Shown here: one piece after another, positions 7,010 through 11,463 of the stretch
Position numbering within the stretch: the first letter of the stretch is position 1
Layout of the letters: each line of letters begins with the position of its first letter
Source: Selenomonadaceae bacterium
GTDB taxonomy: Bacteria > Bacillota > Negativicutes > Selenomonadales > Selenomonadaceae
Direction of reading: 5' to 3'
DNA length: 11,463 bases
Assembly: GCA_016280345.1 (NCBI GenBank)
Contig: JAEEGN010000041.1
Location: 1 to 11,463 of the forward strand
Notes under the pieces: generated by a model
What the model was told of the DNA's origin: nothing
The model's database searches: none
What the model saw: the letters and a program-made list of their open reading frames with translations, nothing else
Position numbers and translations under genes: made by a program

Positions 7010-8244
7010 GATACAACTCCTCCTTTCATCAGCCTCGGCAACAGCATGTCGCGGGCGGCGGCAAGATTGCGAATTGAAAAACAAAGCGTTTTCAACTGTT
7101 CAAGAATCGGGTTCAGCACGTTATTGAACTCGGCAAGCGTATCATCATCTGGCATTGCCACCGAATAGTTCAACAGTTGTTTCCAGTCGGCACGTGGCAT
7201 TTTCGACCCCTCTTTCATGCCCTGCGATGCAGCCGCAACAAAGGCATCGCTCGAAACAGTCATCAGCACGTATGCATACAATTCAGTGCGTAGCGGTTTT
7301 ATCACAATCGCATCGGATGAAGCGACACCATCAACAAAGGTAATACCGACCTTGTGGAAGTATGGCCGAATCTTACCAAAGAGAATATCGCCAGCCTCAA
7401 ATGCAAGTTTGGTGCTTGTAACCTTCTGTGCTAATTCCCATTCACATAACGAAATCGACCGGCGCGGCATGTGTTCAAGTCCAATGTAAGGCGTATCAGG
7501 CGCAATAGCATCGGGTCTGACACCACGCCTTACTTCGCGGCAAATCTCGCCCAACGTTGCCGCCCTGCCCTGCTCCGCCCCGCCGAACCACTTGCGGTAG
7601 GCCAGTCGCGCAGTCTCTTCGAGGATGGCGATGCGGCGGCGGTTGTTCTCGATCAAATCGTCATACGCGGAAAGGACATCGGCAATCCGCCGCTGGACGG
7701 GAAGCGGAGGAAGTGGGATTTCGAGATTACGTAACGCCGAGAGTGTAATCGTCTTTTGTGCCGCTCCTATTGCGACGTTATCAGCCGCGTTGTAGAAAGC
7801 CGGATTCAGCAACGAATAGTACAAGTATCGAGAAACAACTTCTTTACCTGGTTTCAGAATAGCAATGTGCCGTTGAAAAGCAATGTCGAGATCTTTATCG
7901 GCATAGACTGGGATCCCATAGGAACCGACAACAGAATACAAAACATCACCTTTTCTGATTCGCCGCTTTTCATCAATGGCATCAAAATATGCCTTAGGTA
8001 CAAAGCGTGTGTTTGCAAGGTCAAACCTGTTATTCTTGATGTCAGATATTGTTACAAAAGGCACACCCGATTCGCATTTCGGTGGCGGTAAATGATCCCC
8101 GTCCGACACAGAAGCGCAAACATTCCCTAACTTCACCTTCGGCCATGGGATATGAGACGTTAACTTTGGATACGACGCAAGATGTGCGTCTATCAACTTG
8201 CGTCTCTTGTTCGCTTTTTGCATGTCTGCCAAATTACGACTCAT
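7006..8244 (-). CDS. hsdS: Type I restriction-modification specificity subunit S
   Basis: The 412-residue protein has the S-subunit layout: target-recognition domain 1 (about 35-180), a helical spacer that begins PLPPLPVQRRIADVLSAYDD and runs to YRKWF (177-220), domain 2 (about 225-365), and a terminal helix ending RDMLLPRLMKGG. Each domain would read one half of a bipartite target, and the helices set the spacing. DNA for the central helix is GC-rich (43 of 60 bases in 7561-7620), while sampled recognition-domain lines have 27 of 60 (7261-7320 and 7861-7920), as expected if those domains were exchanged. The start at ATG 8244 lies 26 bases after the caspase B stop. Its ribosome site (GAGAAG) is weak and lies in a small hairpin. 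The stop overlaps the protease start. The target sequence cannot be deduced. Confidence 0.95.
   Translation of the reverse strand: MSRNLADMQKANKRRKLIDAHLASYPKLTSHIPWPKVKLGNVCASVSDGDHLPPPKCESGVPFVTISDIKNNRFDLANTRFVPKAYFDAIDEKRRIRKGDVLYSVVGSYGIPVYADKDLDIAFQRHIAILKPGKEVVSRYLYYSLLNPAFYNAADNVAIGAAQKTITLSALRNLEIPLPPLPVQRRIADVLSAYDDLIENNRRRIAILEETARLAYRKWFGGAEQGRAATLGEICREVRRGVRPDAIAPDTPYIGLEHMPRRSISLCEWELAQKVTSTKLAFEAGDILFGKIRPYFHKVGITFVDGVASSDAIVIKPLRTELYAYVLMTVSSDAFVAAASQGMKEGSKMPRADWKQLLNYSVAMPDDDTLAEFNNVLNPILEQLKTLCFSIRNLAAARDMLLPRLMKGGVVS
7017..7026 (-). promoter_or_regulatory. Ribosome site for the protease start at 7009
   Basis: AAAGGAGGAG on the minus strand lies 7 bases before ATG 7009, inside the last codons of hsdS. 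This and the ATGA overlap argue for 7009 rather than the upstream in-frame start at 7084, which lies deeper within hsdS. Confidence 0.8.
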
Positions 8245-8247
8245 TAA

Positions 8248-8264
8248 AGTTACTTCTCAGAAGT
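8248..8264 (-). promoter_or_regulatory. Small hairpin covering the weak hsdS ribosome site
   Basis: On the minus strand AGTACTTC, a TGA loop and GAAGT with a bulged A then ACT can form a stem-loop in the gap between caspase B and hsdS. The only purine-rich tract before the hsdS start (GAGAAG) lies in its 3' arm. This could lower HsdS translation relative to its neighbours. The hairpin is short and its effect is inferred. Confidence 0.35.
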
Positions 8265-8270
8265 ACTATG

Positions 8271-9086
8271 TTACCCGATTGCGAACGGATACAATTGCCA
8301 CGAAGGAGTGTAATCAGGATGTTGTTGTGGATTTATTTCCCTCAAGGCCTCACAAGCAAAATCGTGCGCTTGCTTAGTGGTATACATAGCATAACCAGAC
8401 CTTAGCCGTTGTCCGTCCCTCCAACTCTTGGCACCTTGCATAAGTAGAGTTGTATAATATCCACCAGCATTAGGATCTTCTTCCCATTCTCCAGCGGATT
8501 CATTTCTGCTGCATGAGTACATGCGTACCGTAGCATGAGTAGTCTGATCTTCTATCTTTTGCGAAAAAAGGCTACGAATGGTCTCTCGCACTAAACTTTG
8601 GTTTCTTGCAGAATTTATTGCAATATACTCTCCAGAATCCATAGTAGCGCTAAAGGAATCGCCTCGTCCCGCAGCAAAAGATTCATTGGCGATTTTAATA
8701 TGCCCCTGCGCATTTTCCACACCTCGGCAACAATCAAATATAGCAGTACAATTACGCTGTGGACAGATTGAATCTATTGCCACCCCCTGCTCTGAATCAT
8801 TCAAACAAATCTTTGTTACATACTCATTAGAATAGGGTTTGCGTTCCTCAAAGCCATGCCCTGAAAATGTGAGAAAGATATACTTATCTTTATGGATGTC
8901 TAAGAAAGCTCTAACTAAACCACTTGATGGCTTAGGCAGTCTTCTAATTTCATTTTCTTCCCATGCGCCACCAAGATCGCTTTTTAAGAATGCATACCAA
9001 TTATCAGCATCAAGTTTTGCCCCTGGCAAAAGCCCCTGCCCGGCAACGTTATGCGACTCAATGATGATTGCCACCCGCTTAATCAT
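8271..9086 (-). CDS. Caspase-like cysteine peptidase (caspase B)
   Basis: This 271-residue protein is a C14 caspase-like domain with little else. It opens with a core strand (RVAIIIESHN) and has the catalytic pair in the usual order: His77 in TFSGHGFEE and Cys120 in FDCCRG (by alignment with metacaspase D-x-C). Later, YSCSRNESAGE (190-200) and GGYYTTLL (208-215) match the small-subunit strand and the 'G.FT..L' helix of bacterial caspases. No signal peptide or membrane segment is seen. It is paralogous to the upstream caspase A. ATG 9084-9086 overlaps the membrane-protein stop by 8 bases and has a good ribosome site (AAAGGAG). The base composition is AT-rich relative to hsdR (24 of 60 G+C in 8821-8880). 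Bacterial caspase-like peptidases commonly act as activators or effectors in suicidal immunity; the substrate here is unknown. Confidence 0.88.
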   Translation of the reverse strand: MIKRVAIIIESHNVAGQGLLPGAKLDADNWYAFLKSDLGGAWEENEIRRLPKPSSGLVRAFLDIHKDKYIFLTFSGHGFEERKPYSNEYVTKICLNDSEQGVAIDSICPQRNCTAIFDCCRGVENAQGHIKIANESFAAGRGDSFSATMDSGEYIAINSARNQSLVRETIRSLFSQKIEDQTTHATVRMYSCSRNESAGEWEEDPNAGGYYTTLLMQGAKSWRDGQRLRSGYAMYTTKQAHDFACEALREINPQQHPDYTPSWQLYPFAIG

Positions 9087-9951
9087 GGCTTTCTCCTTTC
9101 GAATTCATTGGCTTAATGACATATGTGGAAATCATTGCTGGTATGAATGCATCAAACAAGCCTGATGCAAAAGCAATAACACGTACTCCAGAACCTAAGG
9201 CACAAAAACTTCTCGCAAACTCTGGAGCTAAAGAACTATCACAAAGTAACACCCCAATCTTGCCAAGGATCGCACCGATCAGCAACCTGACAGCCGCCTC
9301 TGTCACATGAAGCATCTTACCAGCACTAGAATCCACATTGCGCATACTCGCATGCCTAACAATAGAGACATAAGCGCCCAATATGCCAAACTCAAAAGGC
9401 ACAGCGAATACATTGTTCCTCAAGAAATAAAAAACCAGACCACAAAAAATCATTCCGATTGTAGCACTCCAGAGCGTCCACAAGCGCGAACGCTCCGGAA
9501 TTCTTTGTTCTATATAAGTTTTAGCCTGACCCATCAATGCAACCGAATCGTCGTAACTCTCTTCAAGAGCAGAAACAATCGCCGCCCCGAGTATTCGCTT
9601 GAAAGACATCCACTCCTGCGACTGCAAATGCTTGCAGGGAGTCGCTTCAATACTATGTACACGAGCTATAAGCGCTGAAGTTTGCGGTTTCAATTTCTGT
9701 TTTGAGTGATCATCGTCGCAGATCCAGTCCAGGTCGCCAACAATATCGATAAACACCACATAGTTATATTTTTCTTCTTGTTCTATCTTGTCACTGCCAC
9801 AAGTCCAACGCTCATAAACGAGTTCTTTTAGTGCTATGGCGTTATCTTTCCAGTGCGCCTTGACTTCTTCTTCAATTCGCTTGTTGTACGCATTAACATC
9901 ACATTGCGTAGTTCTGCGTAAATGCGCCCATATGCACTTAAAACAGTTCAT
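9079..9951 (-). CDS. Predicted membrane protein, soluble N-half plus ~4 TM segments
   Basis: I do not recognise a named family. The start is ATG 9951 (290 residues): GAGGAGGG lies 5 bases before it, while the upstream in-frame TTG at 9966 has no such support. Residues 1-155 are soluble and charged, with a CxxC near the N-terminus (Cys3, Cys6), a core strand NYVVFIDIVGDLDW (63-76) and an acidic CDDD. Hydrophobic segments lie at about 157-177, 181-198, 218-237 and 256-278, with the glycine-rich GILGAYVSIVRH (189-200) between the second and third. An arginine-rich stretch (150-156, RIPERSR) precedes the first segment. The gene sits between two caspase-like genes, with an 11-base gap from caspase A and an 8-base overlap with caspase B. 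A pore or membrane-disrupting effector, or a membrane sensor, are the obvious inferences; it does not look like a gasdermin. Confidence 0.75.
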   Translation of the reverse strand: MNCFKCIWAHLRRTTQCDVNAYNKRIEEEVKAHWKDNAIALKELVYERWTCGSDKIEQEEKYNYVVFIDIVGDLDWICDDDHSKQKLKPQTSALIARVHSIEATPCKHLQSQEWMSFKRILGAAIVSALEESYDDSVALMGQAKTYIEQRIPERSRLWTLWSATIGMIFCGLVFYFLRNNVFAVPFEFGILGAYVSIVRHASMRNVDSSAGKMLHVTEAAVRLLIGAILGKIGVLLCDSSLAPEFARSFCALGSGVRVIAFASGLFDAFIPAMISTYVIKPMNSKGESHD

Positions 9952-9956
9952 GCGGT

Positions 9957-9964
9957 CCCTCCTC
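9957..9964 (-). promoter_or_regulatory. Ribosome site fixing the membrane-protein start at 9951
   Basis: GAGGAGGG on the minus strand lies 5 bases before ATG 9951 and overlaps the caspase A stop codon, so the two genes are probably translated together. It rules against the in-frame TTG at 9966. Confidence 0.8.
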
Positions 9965-10673
9965 AATAGACTGCTTGAGCCTTAACAGCAAACGGGAAGT
10001 GATGTAACCTACGTCCGCCTAAATAAACAGGTCTTTGCTGAGGCGGCATCTCTGTCTGTGCAAGACGGACAGCATCATCAATTCGCAAGATGCCGTCCTG
10101 ACAAGTCTCCACCGCACTCCTTGCAATTTCAATCAAAGTACGCGAAAATGACTTTATATCGGCTGCAGCATGTCCATCTTCAGTAGCAAATACTTTAACA
10201 AGCCCTCTTTCACATTTCGACAACTCATTCTCAAACATTATTCGCGTATCATGCGGATGAGACATGTTGATCGCTTCATCACATACCCCAACCTTTTCAT
10301 TCTCAGGATCCCTGCGACAGCAATCAAATATCTGCATGCACCAAGGGCTACCAGGGTTTAACTCCCTTTCTGACATCGCCACAACATCATCTATCAAAGT
10401 CATTGTCATGTTAAAACCAAATCTGTCTTTCGTCAGATAGCCGTGCCCTGAAAAACAGACAAGAGAATAGTCAACAGTGCGTCCAACTTGAAGCATAGAA
10501 ACAATATTCCCTTTACTGCTGCCTGATAAGTCAAGAATCTCATCTTCTGCCCAACTGCCACCGCAAGACGACATCAGGTATTGTTTCCAAGTAGCGATAT
10601 CAGGCCCAACACCTGATAGCGAATTGTCTGGCCTTTGGTAATTACCGCCAATTAGAAATGCTCGTCTTTGCAT
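9963..10673 (-). CDS. Caspase-like cysteine peptidase (caspase A)
   Basis: A 236-residue single-domain caspase-like protein. It starts with the strand RRAFLIGGNY, has His77 in CFSGHGYL and Cys119 in IFDCCRR, and shares spaced identities with caspase B (an L-x-G-pattern then D...W, GG-W-E-EI, SGHG, FDCCR, and a C-terminal ...FPFAV resembling YPFAI). It is about 35 residues shorter than caspase B in the region after the catalytic cysteine and lacks the clear small-subunit signature (S-C-x-x-x-E-x-A and G-Y-Y-T-T); VFATEDGHAAAD (161-172) may be the equivalent. ATG 10673 has a good ribosome site (GGAGG, 6 bases before) and follows the hsdM stop by 55 bases, the widest gap in the operon. Whether it is independently active or works with caspase B is unknown. 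Confidence 0.87.
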   Translation of the reverse strand: MQRRAFLIGGNYQRPDNSLSGVGPDIATWKQYLMSSCGGSWAEDEILDLSGSSKGNIVSMLQVGRTVDYSLVCFSGHGYLTKDRFGFNMTMTLIDDVVAMSERELNPGSPWCMQIFDCCRRDPENEKVGVCDEAINMSHPHDTRIMFENELSKCERGLVKVFATEDGHAAADIKSFSRTLIEIARSAVETCQDGILRIDDAVRLAQTEMPPQQRPVYLGGRRLHHFPFAVKAQAVY

Positions 10674-10728
10674 CTGCTTCCTCCAACAGGTTAAATGTCC
10701 AACCGCCTCGTATTGAACTGTTCTCGTC

Positions 10729-11463
10729 TCATGCCCCCATCAGCTCCTTGAAGTTGGCATCAATCTTCTTCGCCAGTTTTGCCGCTTCGGCGTTGAGTTG
10801 GCGCAGTTCCTCATGGAGTGCCGCGAACTTCTCGGCGAAGTCTTCGTCTCCATCGTCCGTCTCCACCACGCCGACGTAGCGCCCCGGCGTGAGCGACCAG
10901 TCGTTCGCCGCGATATCCTTACGCGAGACGGCCTTGACCAATCCTTCGACATCGCGGTACTTCGCATCCGGGAAGCGCTCCTCCAGCCATGCCGCCGCCT
11001 CGTCCTCGCCGCTCTTCCTGTACTCGGCAAGCAACTTCTTGTAGCGCGCCGTCTCGCCACGATAAAGCCAGACGATCGCCAAAAGGTTCTGCTCCTGCTC
11101 GGGCGAGAAGTCGTTGATCTTGCGCGTCACTTTGCGATAGACGTTACGCGCGTCGATCATCAGGACACGATCCTTCTGCTCCTCCGTCTTCTTGGCGCGG
11201 TTCAGGAACCAGAGGACGCACGGAACCGTCCGCGTGTAGAAGAAGTTCGAGCGGATCGAGACCATCACATCGACAGCCCCCGTCTCGACCAGCTTCTGGC
11301 GCACAAGTGCATCGCCGCGTCCGGCCGACTCCGCACCCGCCGCCATCACGAATCCGGCACGGCCCGTGTCGTTCAAGTAGCTGTAGAAGTAACTGATCCA
11401 CACGTAGTTGCCGTTCGAGACCTTGCCCTTGTCGTTCACGCTCGGCAGACCGAAAGGCAGGCG
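10729..11463 (-). CDS. hsdM: Type I restriction-modification DNA methyltransferase M subunit, 5' part outside window
   Basis: Only the C-terminal part (244 codons) is inside the window, and the reading frame is open to the edge. The visible part begins RLPFGLP, with NGNYVWISYF after it. It continues with GRAGFVMAAG, VRQKLVETGAVDVMVSI, NFFYTRTVPCVLWFLNRAK and VLMIDARNVYRK, which are all characteristic of HsdM downstream of the catalytic NPPF motif. SLTPGRYVG (about residue 185 of the visible part) and a C-terminal coiled coil ending NFKELMGA complete it. The SAM-binding and NPPF motifs lie beyond base 11463, so catalytic integrity cannot be judged. It would adenine-methylate the target chosen by HsdS. 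It is the first gene of the visible operon and is GC-rich like hsdR (42 of 60 bases in 11281-11340). Confidence 0.95.
   Translation of the reverse strand, partial: RLPFGLPSVNDKGKVSNGNYVWISYFYSYLNDTGRAGFVMAAGAESAGRGDALVRQKLVETGAVDVMVSIRSNFFYTRTVPCVLWFLNRAKKTEEQKDRVLMIDARNVYRKVTRKINDFSPEQEQNLLAIVWLYRGETARYKKLLAEYRKSGEDEAAAWLEERFPDAKYRDVEGLVKAVSRKDIAANDWSLTPGRYVGVVETDDGDEDFAEKFAALHEELRQLNAEAAKLAKKIDANFKELMGA

Noticed and set aside
7010..7084. Upstream extension of the protease gene to 7084
   Set aside because: It would run 25 codons into hsdS without a ribosome site, whereas 7009 has both the ATGA overlap and AAAGGAGGAG.
9079..9951. Identification of the membrane protein as a bacterial gasdermin
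   Set aside because: Gasdermins are beta-rich with a short autoinhibitory C-terminus and no string of transmembrane helices. This protein has about four hydrophobic helices at its C-terminal end. Only the protease-plus-membrane-protein logic is similar.
9952..9966. TTG start at 9966 for the membrane protein
   Set aside because: ATG 9951 has a strong ribosome site 5 bases away, and the TTG would place the start inside the caspase A stop region without one.

Overview
The window reads as one leftward (minus-strand) accessory/defence locus of a moderately GC-rich bacterium. All nine protein genes and the tRNA lie on the minus strand and are tightly packed: 4-base ATGA overlaps, one 8-base overlap, one ATG directly after a stop, and gaps of at most 55 bases. 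That is the signature of a single operon. The best taxonomic hint is the leader of the trypsin-like protease. A hydrophobic signal is followed by a short stretch (NIVGYTTEVSNGK, then NVVPVS) that resembles the 'VGY...G..N' stretch at the mature N-terminus of many secreted proteins of Kiritimatiellota/Verrucomicrobiota. This is recall-based and tentative.

Layout in transcription order, from high to low coordinates: (1) the 3' part of hsdM, the type I restriction-modification methyltransferase, cut by the window edge; (2) a caspase-like peptidase (caspase A); (3) a protein with a soluble N-terminal half and about four C-terminal membrane segments; (4) a second caspase-like peptidase (caspase B), paralogous to the first; (5) hsdS, the specificity subunit with two target-recognition domains; (6) a trypsin-like serine protease with an N-terminal export-type leader and a second internal start; (7) a DUF4062-HATPase-winged-helix protein, in which a TIR-like DUF4062 domain stands where this regulator family usually has an AlbA-type domain; (8) hsdR, the restriction/translocase subunit; (9) radC; (10) tRNA-Gly(GCC), whose 3' end lies outside the window.

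The notable feature is that three predicted proteases and a membrane protein sit inside the hsdM...hsdS...hsdR operon. The core hsd genes are GC-rich (sampled 60-base lines: 34-43 G+C), while the caspase, membrane and trypsin genes are AT-richer (sampled lines: 19-28 G+C), which suggests that the protease/membrane module was acquired separately. By analogy with PrrC, an anticodon nuclease kept silent inside a type I R-M operon until anti-restriction triggers it, I propose a restriction system guarded by a proteolytic, membrane-acting abortive-infection module. The arrangement is seen directly; the mechanism is inference. The DUF4062/HATPase protein is a candidate sensor or regulator. Within its linker-coding DNA is an unusual set of tandem and inverted repeats.
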